From positions 71,344,003 to 71,408,002 of the forward strand of contig CM034533.1 in the NCBI GenBank assembly GCA_020002185.1: a DNA stretch of 64,000 nucleotides. Direction: 5' to 3'. How positions within the stretch are numbered: position 1 is the first letter of the stretch; every line of letters starts with the position of its first letter. Both the position numbers and the translations under genes were made by a program. Positions 33,803 through 44,710 of the stretch are shown here, one piece after another. A model generated the notes under the pieces. It had not been told where the DNA came from and made no database searches. It saw only the letters and a program-made list of their open reading frames with translations. The stretch comes from Paraescarpia echinospica (Eukaryota > Annelida > Polychaeta > Sabellida > Siboglinidae).

Positions 33803-33933
33803 GACTGCTGAAGATGACAGACAAGAGGACATCAGACAAGGATGCGTGGAACTTCTATGAGAGCGGAACTCTCTCCATTGAGATAATCAAGGATGGAGGT
33901 CTTCAGAAGATTCACTTCACTTGCGTGGACAAG
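33803..33933 (+). CDS. IP3R-like exon 7, FYE..IEI motif
   Basis: The exon starts with two bases completing a split codon and then encodes LLKMTDKRTSDKDAWNFYES and GTLSIEIIKDGGLQKIHFTC, with strong donor GTATGT. IP3 receptors have FYxxHTxQIEIVRxDRxMEQIVFPVP at the same position, just before the first transmembrane helix, so this is the best single piece of evidence for the family. The following exons with the channel pore were not found in the next 30 kb. Confidence 0.75.
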
Positions 33934-34556
33934 GTATGTTTATGTATCAATTCTTCGAGGCTATATTTGGCGGAGATAGATCGTAGAAATTGGTGGTGCA
34001 AAAAAGTTGATAAACAAGTGGAATTACTGATTGATAAGTATTATTCTTGCCTTAATATCATTCATAAAGTTGCAATAAACATATATTGAGTAGCAGTTGT
34101 GCTTAAAGTTAGTTAGTTATAGTGTTTTAGAATACCTTAGTATAGTGAGTGATAATAGGGTAACTCACTTAGGCTTCGATAATTTAAAAACAAGATTTAA
34201 CAAACCTGATTATGTGGTAGAATATATAGGAGATAAAGTAACAACCATCAAACTACTTACATAAGATAATATCTGTGTAAGCCAGTACTTGCTAGATATT
34301 TTGATTAGGTAGCATTGTTGTTAAAATTAAGCAAGGGCGATAGTCGGGCGGCGTAACCTAAATAAATAAAGCAGCCTAACGTAACGTAATTGATTGTATT
34401 TAAATTAGGTCACTACCGGTAATGTTAGCGTTCGTGTCAGGATAAATAGTTGGCTGTGTAATTGAAATTTGTAACCTAAAGTGTGCTGTAGTACACAGGA
34501 AACAGTCTTTATAAAGACTAAGTTAGTTAAGTTATTAAATAATTTCTGATCGGGAT
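33934..34556. other. Intron and probable CR1 5' UTR
   Basis: No coding signal. The 5' end of the CR1-like element must lie in this interval, because its first ORF starts at 34557. The boundary cannot be placed without another full-length copy. Confidence 0.5.
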
Positions 34557-35760
34557 ATGGCGCCTTGCAAGCGGCAAGTCAAGGCAAAGCGACACTTGGT
34601 GTGCGATCACTGCCACAGCTGGGTAGATTTTGCATTGTCCGGCTGTGGGAAGTCATGGGCAGAAACCATGGAGGAGGATTCACCTTTCAGTGCATTGGGT
34701 GTTGGAAGGTGGAGTGTCTGCAGAAGGAGATAGTTAGGTTGACAGATATTGTGAAGGGAATGGAGATGGGAATTAGCAAGGAGGCAGGTCGAATGGAGAG
34801 AGACGACAGGGAGAGAGGTGAGAATACTGCAAGACTGAAGGAGAATAGCAGTGGCAAGAAAACTGAGGAAAGGAGATTGAGAGGAGGGAAGGTGATTGGA
34901 GGGGAAGAAATTGGAAAATCGACAACAGAAAACGTGACAAGCGTGAAGGTGACAGGGAAGAAAGTGACCGTAGAGAAGGAGGGAGGGAAGATGGGAAGGG
35001 AGAGGAGAGAGGAAAACGAGATGGGACGAACGAAGAAGGGACGAAAGGAAGTGAGAGAAAATGTGATAGAAGAGAAGTCGATAAAAGGGAAGGTGACAAG
35101 AGAAAAAGCGACAGGAAAGAATGGATCGGAAGAGAATGTGACAGGAGAGAAGACGACAGGGGGGAAAGACAACAAGCAGACAGATGCAAACCGAAGAAGG
35201 AGCTATTCTAAGGCAGTGATAGAGGGGGCAATGAGGAAAGAGAGGGTGTTTATGGGCGACTCCATTATGAGAAAGACGGACAAGGCACTGAGCGAGGGGA
35301 AGGACATCGTTGTTTGTTTACCGGGGGCTAGGATTGAACATGTAACTGACAGGGTAGAGAAGGTATTGGGACATGGCAAGGGGGGTCTATACTGGTACAT
35401 GTAGGAACAAATAATGCAGACAGGGAGGAAACAACTGCGATAGTACAGAAGTATAGACAGTTAGTGAGGAAGCTACAGAAGACGAGAGTTGAACAGGTTA
35501 TTCTGTCAGGAATTTTGCCAGTAATGGGAGGAAGGGGGGCAACGTATAGAAACTGTAAGAGGATGGCGATCAACGTACTAGTTGAGCAGATGTGTGACGA
35601 AGAGGGGGTGGGATTCACAGATTTATGGGGATACTTTGTTGGGAGGGAAGATATGTACATGAGAGATGGCCTCCATCTTAGTGGAAAGGGGGCAGCAGTT
35701 TTCTCAGAGAACCTGCTGCGATCTGTTGACAGTGGGACAGGTTGTATCTATTTAAACTAG
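34557..35760 (+). CDS. CR1-like ORF1: PHD finger, coiled linker and SGNH esterase
   Basis: The ATG at 34557 opens with a cysteine/histidine-rich segment (CDHCHSWVDF, CGKSW, CIGCW) like the PHD fingers of CR1 ORF1 proteins. A long Lys/Glu/Arg/Gly-rich linker follows. The esterase has GDSIMR (block I, nucleophile Ser, about 35255), VGTNN (block III, about 35398) and DGLHLSGKG (block V with catalytic Asp/His, about 35665). Reading this through needs frame changes near 34688 and in the G run near 35384, each explained by one missing base in a homopolymer. ORF1 ends TTA AAC TAG at 35760 and overlaps ORF2. Confidence 0.8.
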
Positions 35761-38639
35761 ATTCGCAGGGGGGACTCACAGAAAAGCCTGAAAATGGAGG
35801 CATAGATAAAGACAGCACAAATAAATCAGCAAATAACAGTGTGGAAAACTCTTCTGAAGCTGGATATAAATGTGTTTGTTTAAATGCAAGGAGTATAGTA
35901 AACAAAAGAAATGAACTAAACATTATGGTAGAAGATATTGACCCTCATATAATAGGTATAACCGAATCCTGGACCACCACCGATATATCAGATGCTGAAT
36001 TGGGACTGACAGGATATGTAATGTTTAGAAAAGATAGAATAGGAAGAAAGGGAGGTGGAGTTATTTTATATATTAAAGAATCTATTCAGGCTTATGAAAT
36101 AAAATTAGAAAGAGAAGCAGATTGCGAAGAAGCTGTTTGGTGTAACATAGTTACAGGAAACTCAACGTTAACAGTTGGGTTAGTTTATCGAAGTCCAAAC
36201 ATAAGCATAGAAGAGAATGAAAAAATACAAAACGCTATAAGGGAAGTAAGCAAACGGGACTGTATTATTATGGGGGATTTTAACCACGGGCATATACAAT
36301 GGAAATCTCTACAGAGTATGGGGAGTGAGGACCACAAGTTTTTAGTTTTAGTTCAAGATACATTCCTTTCTCAACATGTGCTAGAACCAACCAGGGGTGA
36401 GAATGTGTTAGACATAGTTTTGTCCTCACAGAATGAATTAGTTGACAATGTCAAGATATGTGAGCCACTGGGGAGTAGCGATCACAACCAGATACATTTT
36501 ATCATCAAAGTAAAATCAGAAAGGAATAGTAAAAAGCAGTATAGGAGAAATTTCCACAAAGGAAGGTATAAGGACATGAGGAAATATTTAGCAAAGATAG
36601 ACTGGAATAACACACTGAAAAATAAGACGGCAACAGAATGCTGGAATGTATTAAAGAGTGAAATTAAGTGCATAGTCGATAAATTTGTACCCTTCAAAAA
36701 ACAAGGAAAACGGTCCAAAAAGAAACACTTATCGAAAGAAGCCATTAGAAAAATTAAGTACAAACAAATGATGTGGAAGTCATACAGATGTACTGGAAAT
36801 GATGAAGACTACAACAGTTATAAAGAAGCACTTAACCAAGCTACAGCTGAAATTAGAAATTCAAAGAGAAGCTATGAACAACAATTAGCTAGTAATATAA
36901 AACATGACAGCAAGAGTTTTTATGCGTATGTTCGAAGCAAACAGAAAGTTCAAGATAAAGTCGGTCCTCTAGAAGATAGTGCTGGAAATATAATATCAGA
37001 GGGATTCTTAATGGCAGAAGACCTGAATGAGTACTTTAGTTCAGTGTTTACCAGGGAAGATATTAGTTCACTGCCAGTACCAGAGGCTAAGTTCAAGGGG
37101 GCAGATTCAGACTACTTAGGACAATTAATTGTAACCCCGGAAATGGTAGGTAAGAAAATAAGGGCTATGAAGGATAATAAATCACCTGGAGTGGATGGTA
37201 TTCCACCCAAACTACTATTGGAAATTGTAGAACAAATTAGCATACCGCTTGCAACAGTTTTCAATTTGTCATTAGAAGAGGGAGTGGTTCCTTTAGAATG
37301 GAAAGAAGCAAACATTATACCGTTATTCAAAAAAGGTTCGAGAAACAAGTCAGAGAACTATAGACCAGTGAGTTTAACATCAGTGATTTGTAAATTGTTA
37401 GAAAGACTAATTAAAGATCACATGGTGGATTTTCTTGTTAAACAAAACTTGATAAACCCATCTCAACATGGTTTTTTTAAAGCGAGGTCATGCTTAACAA
37501 ATATGTTATGTTTTTTGGAAGACATCACTAAGTGGGTAGATGAGGGATCACCAGTAGATATCGTCTACTTAGATTTTCAAAAAGCTTTCGACAAAGTACC
37601 ACATCAAAGATTACTGCTTAAACTAAAGGCCCATGGCATAGGAAATGGTATAATAAACTGGATAGAACAATGGTTGATTGACAGAAGACAACGTGTAGTA
37701 GTTGATGGGGAGGCTTCAAACTGGAAATCAGTATTGAGTGGGGTACCACAGGGATCAGTATTAGGTCCTATATTATTCTTAATATATATCAACGATTTGG
37801 ATGATGAAATAATAAGCAAGGTGTTGAAATTTGCGGATGATACAAAAGTGTTTAGAAGGATTAAAAGTGATGGAGATAGACAGCATTTACAAGATGATCT
37901 TGACAGGTTGATCAAATGGTCTGAAAAGTGGCAAATGCTGTTCAATTTTGGGAAATGTAAATGCCTCCACACAGGACATGGGAACGAAGAAGTAGAATAT
38001 ACAATGGGGGGTACTGTACTAAGTACTACTGTAAAAGAAAAGGACTTAGGGTTAACCATCAGTGCTGATATGAAGGTTTCAGAGCAGTGCGGAATTGCAG
38101 CTTCAAAGGGAAATCAAATCCTTGGATTAATTAGGCGAAACATAACGTATAAGGAAAAAGAGCTAATAATACCGCTGTACAAAACAATAGTTAGGCCTCA
38201 TTTAGAATATTGTATTCAAGCGTGGAGGCCATATCGCAGGAAGGACATAGATATGCTAGAAAGAGTGCAGAGGAGAGCAACTAAAATGATACCAAAACTG
38301 AGGGATCTTAGTTACGAAATACGCCTAAAAAAATGCGGTTTAACAACACTAGAGACCAGGAGATTGAGAGGAGATCAGATAGAAGTGTTTAAAATATTGA
38401 AGGGTTATGAAAATATTGATAGAAATATTTTTTTCTCAGTTAAGAAAGATAGAAGGACTAGAGGACATGAACTTACATTGGCAAAGGAGCAGAGTAGATT
38501 GGATATAAGAAAGTTTTCATTTTCACAAAGGACTGTAAATGAATGGAACAGATTACCTGCTGATTGTGTGGGTGCTAGTAGCGTGAATATGTTTAAAAAT
38601 AAAATCGACACATACCTCAGACGGGCAGGATACACATAG
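35742..38639 (+). CDS. CR1-like ORF2: APE endonuclease and reverse transcriptase
   Basis: An intact 965-codon frame. Counting from 35742, the endonuclease has LNARS (N48), TESW (E75), MGDFN (D179, N181) and SSDH (D247, H248). The RT follows with [54 protein letters not shown] and FADDTKV (catalytic DD at 699-700), then a C-terminal domain ending LRRAGYT. The protein nicks the target and copies element RNA there. The first codon given is TTG: there is no ATG until position 62, downstream of catalytic N48. The frame is open back to 35730, inside ORF1, so synthesis probably depends on a -1 frameshift at 35751-35757. Confidence 0.95.
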   Translation: MYLFKLDSQGGLTEKPENGGIDKDSTNKSANNSVENSSEAGYKCVCLNARSIVNKRNELNIMVEDIDPHIIGITESWTTTDISDAELGLTGYVMFRKDRIGRKGGGVILYIKESIQAYEIKLEREADCEEAVWCNIVTGNSTLTVGLVYRSPNISIEENEKIQNAIREVSKRDCIIMGDFNHGHIQWKSLQSMGSEDHKFLVLVQDTFLSQHVLEPTRGENVLDIVLSSQNELVDNVKICEPLGSSDHNQIHFIIKVKSERNSKKQYRRNFHKGRYKDMRKYLAKIDWNNTLKNKTATECWNVLKSEIKCIVDKFVPFKKQGKRSKKKHLSKEAIRKIKYKQMMWKSYRCTGNDEDYNSYKEALNQATAEIRNSKRSYEQQLASNIKHDSKSFYAYVRSKQKVQDKVGPLEDSAGNIISEGFLMAEDLNEYFSSVFTREDISSLPVPEAKFKGADSDYLGQLIVTPEMVGKKIRAMKDNKSPGVDGIPPKLLLEIVEQISIPLATVFNLSLEEGVVPLEWKEANIIPLFKKGSRNKSENYRPVSLTSVICKLLERLIKDHMVDFLVKQNLINPSQHGFFKARSCLTNMLCFLEDITKWVDEGSPVDIVYLDFQKAFDKVPHQRLLLKLKAHGIGNGIINWIEQWLIDRRQRVVVDGEASNWKSVLSGVPQGSVLGPILFLIYINDLDDEIISKVLKFADDTKVFRRIKSDGDRQHLQDDLDRLIKWSEKWQMLFNFGKCKCLHTGHGNEEVEYTMGGTVLSTTVKEKDLGLTISADMKVSEQCGIAASKGNQILGLIRRNITYKEKELIIPLYKTIVRPHLEYCIQAWRPYRRKDIDMLERVQRRATKMIPKLRDLSYEIRLKKCGLTTLETRRLRGDQIEVFKILKGYENIDRNIFFSVKKDRRTRGHELTLAKEQSRLDIRKFSFSQRTVNEWNRLPADCVGASSVNMFKNKIDTYLRRAGYT
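35751..35757 (+). promoter_or_regulatory. Candidate -1 ribosomal frameshift site
   Basis: The last sense codons of ORF1 are TTA AAC, preceded by T and followed by the stop TAG. T TTA AAC is one of the best known slippery heptamers for -1 frameshifting. Slipping one base back gives TTT AAA CTA, which enters the ORF2 frame directly. A weak CAGG..CCTG hairpin can be drawn downstream; no strong stimulatory structure was established by eye. Confidence 0.7.
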
Positions 38640-38747
38640 ATAAAAGGGTCGGACTCTCGATAAGCCAAAGGGCTTCCTTGTCCACCTGCCACCTAGAGTT
38701 AATTCTCTGGGTGGCAATCTTGTTAAATCTTGTTAAATCTTGTTAAA

Positions 38748-39443
38748 ATGTTTAATCACGCCATTCTAAATGTTCTCAGCTTATTACTCAGACACTCTTC
38801 GTAAAAGCTTAGAGGGAGATAGGAAATAATGAACACTCCCGCTTACTACTTACAGATCTACAATAGACGCTCCCCGTAACCGGAAGCCTCCGGGCCGCGA
38901 TTGACTGTATTCCACCACACCAGTAACAGCTTGTTTGATTATTGTGTCATTAGACCGGATTTACTATTAAATACGTGATTAAATGCAAGAGAACTTCGTT
39001 CTTCTTTAATTTTGTTACACAGAAAGCAACGAAAACTACCACTATGTGTTGAATTGATAGGTCGTGGTTTTGCTGACTGATAGGCATCCTTTTTAAGTGC
39101 AATAAAGGTACGAAATTAGGTACTTTTGGAAGTTTTGCAGTTTAACTTTAGGCTTAGCCTTAGCTTTAGGCTCGCACCTCGAAAAAAAAATCGAAAACGG
39201 ACACCTACAGTCACCAAACTTCACATCATATGTCTACAACACATATTCTACACATACACGATAATCACGTGATCACAAAATTCAATTTACTGTCTTATCT
39301 ATCGAAATGTACAAGAAATTCATTCGTTTTTGCGCGTATTCATTGGTTCCGCTGTAAACTCCGCTAGGTGGCGCCACTTTACGGTTGACTTCAGATGTGG
39401 GGATAGATCAGAATTCATATTTCAATAATAATTATTGGTAAAA
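38748..39443. other. Non-coding, nothing recognised
   Basis: Intergenic or intronic sequence between the CR1 3' end and the MITE. No supported feature. Confidence 0.45.
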
Positions 39444-39447
39444 TTTA

Positions 39448-39902
39448 GGGGTCATGTTCTAGTTAGACTTCCTGTCCGTTGCACACGAAGAAAAATGCAG
39501 TGTATTTTTTAGAAATGATTTGTTTTACAAAATTCACATGCTGTGACATAAGTGCATTTGAGTAGGGAGATTTTCATGTGTGATTGTAGAAGATGTTGAC
39601 TGTAAAATGGTGGATTTCTAGATGATTTGAATAAGCGGAAGGATATTTGGCAGCAATTTGCCTGTTTGACCTGTTTGCGGAGTAATTCTTGCCGGCATTT
39701 GTAAATATTGACGGGTGTCACACATACAGGCATTTTACGAGAGCTGGAAGTATGCAATTTTTGTTAAAATCTATCGGCATGTCAATGAGATGATGATAAC
39801 AGCAGGTGAGAAGTTTAAGACATTTTATAGGTCACGTTTTCTTATAATCAGACAAAACGTTAACATGGTCGCCTATGGGAAAACCAACAGTGGGCTGACC
39901 CC
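39448..39902 (+). mobile_element. 455-bp MITE with TTTA target duplication
   Basis: Ends are GGGGTCA and TGACCCC (7-bp inverted repeats) and the element is flanked on both sides by TTTA. An almost identical copy in opposite orientation is at 44711-45164, flanked by TTAC. No transposase is encoded; the small open frame at 39715-39915 has no family resemblance. Confidence 0.85.
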
Positions 39903-39906
39903 TTTA

Positions 39907-41470
39907 GCAACCTAATAAAATGGTCGCTCAAACTTAAATCTGACCACTACTATTGTCCAAATTAAATTATACTATTATTGTTTATTATTTTTAATGTATA
40001 TAGCGGGGATAGCACAGTAAAGCATATAAAATAATATACATCATTAAATTTTACAATGGGGATTTTTAGCAGCTTTAAACTGCTATGTGGTGGATTGTAC
40101 CACAGGATTGTCACGACAAAAACCGTATTGTATATTTGCTGATTAAAGGTCTGACACTTTCCCCTGGACAGTACGAGGTTTTGCCATCAGGTTTTTTCCT
40201 CAAATTATTATGTACGCAGGGTTTTTAGGGCGGAAATAAGTTGATGTACTTATGCTATATGGTGGTTAGGCGGAGTGACCCCCACACAAGTGGTGAATAG
40301 TGTATATATTGGTGGAGTGACCCACACACATATGATGAATTGTACTTAGTAGATAGTAGTGCTTAGCAGTCAGGGGCCGGCATGCTTGCTGTGGTTATTG
40401 TCACAATGGATGTGTATGTAACAATGGATCTGTATGCAATTTATAACAATATATAGTCAATACAATTGCATGTCATTAATTTGGCATAATTCAATCAATA
40501 CCTGACTTACGTTGTTCCTTCTGCATAAAAAAATAATATACATAATTAAATTTTGCAACAAACAAATTGTTAGAGAAAACATAATAATATAGTATCATAG
40601 TACTGTATGATAAGTTACCTCTGGTAGACAATAGTAAAATGCAGCAATAATTACTCAAACCAATAACCGTAATAAATACCCTCAGCTGCTGTCAACATTT
40701 AATTAATTTATTGAAATATCGTGTATTTTATTGACTGTTTTGACAGATGGCCATTATAATGGACATATATTGCGAGTAAAAGTAATCAATGCTTAGCCTC
40801 ATTGGTTGATAATGTAAGTGAAATTTCAGTACTTTGCTTGATATTGTCATCCTCCAAATCATAGATTTATGTATATATTAAATGATGATTTATGTGAATG
40901 TCTTGTGCAATGGTACACTGTAAAGCTATACTGTATAAGTAAATTAATATTGTATAAAGAAATTGTGTAAAGAAACAAATGAGCCAATTCTCGTTGTTGA
41001 ACTTGTGTTTTGGAGTTCTATCATTTTAAATAAAAAAAACGGGTGAAATCAATCAGTATATTATAATGTGGCGTGGCAATCCACACTCAGTGTTGAGCGT
41101 AGGCTGCCAAAAGACCCATAAGTTGGGAGATGTGATGTGTGCTTATGCTTATGTTTCACTTGTAGGAAACCAGTTCCGTTTGAGGTTTAAATGGGGGTTG
41201 CAGTATGATGTCTCAAGAAAGGTTTTTTTGGAGCCTGCAAATGCAGGTTAATAAAATAATGCACCTCCAACATCATTATGTCTCGGATTTAGTCTGTAGT
41301 TCCACGTGGACAACACTTCCATGCCATCATATAAAGCTGTGAATATAATAACGTAAGGTTTGAACTTTGTGGTTTGAACTTTAGGCGTATTTTCTTACAC
41401 AAAGTTTTATCCTACCAGTTGTGTATCTGTTCCTTCGTTCTCCCTCTCCATCTAGACAGAGGAGGGTTGC
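39907..41470. other. AT-rich non-coding sequence
   Basis: Nothing that could be supported as gene or repeat. A block near 40220-40360 repeats GGAGTGACCCxCACAxA twice. Confidence 0.45.
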
Positions 41471-41590
41471 AATTGACTGAATATTTCCCAGAGAAGTCGC
41501 TGTGGTGTTCGATTGAACACATATGTCAGGAGGTGAACTGTAAAGTGCTCTGAGCATTCCCAAGGACTGGTTACCGCACCATATAATAAC
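41471..41590 (+). mobile_element. SINE 3' fragment
   Basis: It matches the body and tail of the SINE at 16169: AGAGAAGTCGCTGTGGTGTT, GATTGAACA and GTAAAGTG. The tRNA-like head is missing. Confidence 0.65.
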
Positions 41591-42337
41591 ATTTCTTTTG
41601 GTAAGATGTTGTTAGGGTGGCTGATTTGATAATACTGTTTTGGAGATATCAGTGTCTGTCATCTAATCTTCAGTATTGCCAGGGACTAATGCAGGATAAT
41701 ATTTTTGCCCATCTTGACTGTGCCATGCATCATGTGACCGGAAATTTTGACACAATTCAGGTTGACACGACACAATTCTTAGTCGCTCACGCTTGATATA
41801 TGTATCGTCCGTAAACTCGGCTAAAACGATACCGTCATAATTTGACAACATTGAAATGTTACAAAACAGTTTTAGCTGGCGAAGTTAATGCAATGTTAAC
41901 AAGGTGTAAAATATGGTCGGCGATTTCTTTATTGGCAATTCAAACGCCGGAAACTTTCCCACAACAGTGCCGACACAAGTCTTTATAGTGTCGGTTTTTT
42001 ACTAACAGCAGTAACTAACAATGTATCTACGCTGTTGCATTAAAACAGTATCCATTTGAATATTATGACAAACTATACACACGCCACGGGTCCATAGAGT
42101 ATTTCCAGGAACTACCCTGTGAAGGCTGTGCCAACATCAAAGAAAGACTCCGTGTGTTTGTCGCCTGTCACACAGCCCATTATACATAGTTGACAGGTTT
42201 GTACCCATCAGTCAAAATTTTTACCAGCTCCCAGCCGACTGAGCCAGTCCAAATGACGGGGTGACGGGTCTCTGCATTAGTCTATGATTACTGTAAATAT
42301 TTAAGGGACTACAAAATAAAGTTTTCTTATGCAAACA
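41591..42337. other. Non-coding, nothing recognised
   Basis: No supported feature. Confidence 0.4.
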
Positions 42338-42634
42338 ATTTCTTTTTGACATATCCTATACATGATTTTACCTTGTAGTTGTAGAGTCTTTCGTTAGCGT
42401 TGCATACCAACTTCTTCAGTACATGTGACCTATGACGTCATTCTACATGTGATTCCCCTCGTCTCGATTGATTGGTGTTCTAGCTTTTCTGATCCATTTA
42501 AAGGTAAAGCAAAGGGAAGTTCTTATACAGCGCAGTATCCAGTCCTAAGGACTGCTCAAAGCACATGTGACCTTTTTCTAAAGACTCTACAACTACAAGG
42601 TAAAATCACATATTAGATATGTCAAAAAGAAATT
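42338..42634. mobile_element. Foldback element with about 54-bp inverted arms
   Basis: The left arm (42338-42391, ending CCTTGTAGTTGTAGAGTCTT) is the near reverse complement of the right arm (42580-42634, AAAGACTCTACAACTACAAGG and on). About 188 bases lie between, including the TTCTTATACAGCGCAG block. This fits a non-autonomous foldback or MITE-like element. Confidence 0.7.
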
Positions 42635-42852
42635 AACTATCCTGAAGGATGTTCAGCCATACAAGAAAGTTTTCACAAGGGGTGGAATGATGCGACAAAC
42701 CATGGATGTCTATATTTCCCATTCACAGTAGAGGCAGTCTGAGTGCAATGACAACAGAACTATTCGATGTGAAAGATGCAGCCTTGCTGGACTAGAGGAC
42801 GGCAGCTCAATCATCTTATCCGACATATATTCATTTGTGAGCACCGACACAG

Positions 42853-44701
42853 CAAGATTTAACAACAAGGTTGCCATCCAGAAAATTAACTCTAGATGGC
42901 AGGTGGGCAAGGAAGCCTTTTTGCTTATCGAGAGTCCAATACGTTTTATCTACATGTATCCCGCCTTTTTAAGGTATGTGTCGATTTTATTTTTAAACAT
43001 ATTCACGCTACTAGCACCAACACAATCGGGAGATAATCTGTTCCAATCATTTACAGTCCTCTAATATATACTGCTCCTTTACTAATGTAACTTCATGTCC
43101 TCTGGTCCTTCTATCTTTCTTAACTGAGAAAACAATATTTCTATTAATATTTCCATAACCATTCAATATTTTAAACACTTCTATCTGATCTCCTCTCAAT
43201 CTCCTGGTCTCTAATGTTGTTAAACCACATTTTTAGGCGTATTTCGTAACTAAGATCCCTCAGTTTTTGTATAATTTTAGTTGCTCTCCTCTGCACTTTT
43301 TCTAGCATATCTATGTCCTTCCTGCGATATGGCCTCCACGCTTGAATACAATATTCTAAATGAGGCCTAACTATTGTTTTGTACAGCGGTATTATTAGCT
43401 CTTTTTTCCTTATACGCTATATTTCGCCTAATTAATCCAAGGATTTTATTTCCGTTTGAAGCGGCAATACCGCACTGCTCTGAAACCTTCATATCAGCAC
43501 TAATGGTTAACCCTAAGTCCTTTTCTTTTACAGTAGTACTTAGTGCAGAACCTTCCATCGTATATTGTACATCTTCGTTCCCATGTCCTGTGTGGAGGCA
43601 CTTACATTTCCCAAAATTGAACAACATTTGCCATTTTTCAGACCATTTTATCAACCTGTCAAGATCATCTTGTAAATGCTACCTATCTTCATCACGTTTA
43701 ATCCTTCTAAACAATTTTGTATCATTCTCAAATTTCAACACCTTGCTTATTATATCATTGTCCAGATCGTTGATATATAATAAAAATAATATAGGTCCCA
43801 GTACTGATCCCTGTGGTACCCCAATCAAAACTGATTTCCAGTTTGAAGCCTCCCCATCTACTACTACCCGTTGTCTTCTGTCAATCGGCCATTTTTATAT
43901 CTAGTTAATCAAACCATATGTCCTATGCCATGGGCGTTTAGTTTAAGCAGTAATCTTTTATGTGGAACATTTTCGAAAGCTTTCTGAAAATCTAAGTAGA
44001 TGACATCAACTGCTGATCCCTTGTCTACCCACTTAGTAATATCTTCCAAAAAACATAACATATTTGTTAAGCATGACCTCGCTTTTAGAAACCCATGTTG
44101 AGATGGGTTTAACAAGTTATGTTTAACAAGAAAATCCACCATGTGATCTTTAATTAGTCTTTCTAATAATTTGCAAATCACCGACATTAAACTCACTGGT
44201 CTGTAGTTATCTAACTTGTTTCTGGAACCTTTCTTAAATAACGGTATAATGTTTGCTTCTTTCCATGCTAAAGGAACCACTCCCTCTTCTAAAGACAAGT
44301 TGAAAACTGTTACAAGTGGTATGCTAATTTGTTCTACAATTTCCAATAGTAGTTTGGGCGGAATCTCACCCATTCCAGGTGATTTATTATCCTTCATTTC
44401 CCTAATTTTCTTAGCTACCATTTCCGGGGTTACAATTAACTGTCCTACATAGTCTGAATCTGCCCCCTTGAACTTAGCCTCTGGTACTGGCAGTGAACTA
44501 ATACCTTCCCTGGTAAACACTGAACTAAAATACTCATTCAGGTCTTCTGCCATTAAGAATCCCTCTGATATTATATTTCCAGCACTATCTTCTAGAGGAC
44601 TGACCTTATCCTGGACTTTCTGTTTGCTCCAAACATATGCATAAAAACTCTTGCTGTCTTGTTTTATATTACAAGCTAATTTTTTTTCATAGCTTCTCTT
44701 C
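42853..44701 (-). mobile_element. CR1-like retrotransposon, 5'-truncated (copy e)
   Basis: On the minus strand the 3' repeats are at 42853. The frames encode the linker after the endonuclease and the RT: SKQKVQDKVSPLEDSAGNI, NYRPVSLMSVICKLLERL, DFQKAFENVPH. It is more diverged than copies c and d: NKSPGMGEIP for NKSPGVDGIP, a frame break near 43908 in the RT and a deletion near 43060. Its 5' end lies six bases from the MITE at 44711. Confidence 0.92.
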
Positions 44702-44710
44702 GACACTTAC

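Larger units (their letters stand above)
20468..33933 (+). other. IP3-receptor-like calcium channel gene, partial (seven exons)
   Basis: Seven plus-strand exons (20468, 21315, 25240, 26569, 30042, 30909, 33803) have compatible phases; the six from 21315 on join to about 207 residues. Those residues follow, in order, the RIH-associated region and the linker before the transmembrane domain of inositol 1,4,5-trisphosphate receptors. Landmarks are a CxNQNxxLQ-like stretch, LKKSIAMMIVVLIEE, IWQIVVESYQQAN, HILCRM..L..HL..LLKM, and WNFYESGTLSIEIIK, which matches the conserved FYxxHTxQIEI. IP3 receptors release calcium from the endoplasmic reticulum. Upstream ligand-binding and downstream pore exons are not in the window. 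Divergence from vertebrate IP3 receptors is large, so a lineage-specific IP3R-like paralogue is likely. Introns hold arrays, MITEs and CR1 copies. Confidence 0.6.
34557..38747 (+). mobile_element. CR1-like retrotransposon, nearly complete (copy d)
   Basis: It carries ORF1 with a PHD-like zinc finger and an SGNH-type esterase, then an uninterrupted ORF2 with APE endonuclease and reverse transcriptase, a very short 3' UTR and terminal direct repeats (TTGTTAAATC three times). This architecture is typical of the CR1/L2 group. Four truncated relatives in the window (2781, 4405, 28241, 42853) share its 3' end, and copy c is nearly identical. ORF1 has two single-base losses in homopolymers, so the element may be dead or the losses may be sequencing errors. 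Confidence 0.93.

Noticed and set aside
34687..35189. Antisense Ser/Phe/Pro-rich frames over ORF1
   Set aside because: They are the complement of the purine-rich ORF1 linker.
37604..38059. Antisense open frames over CR1 ORF2
   Set aside because: They mirror the sense coding strand in every CR1 copy and have no independent support.
39715..39915. Small protein encoded in the 455-bp MITE
   Set aside because: A 66-residue frame occurs in two copies, but it reflects their near identity, has no domain and is not open in the older copy at 14605.
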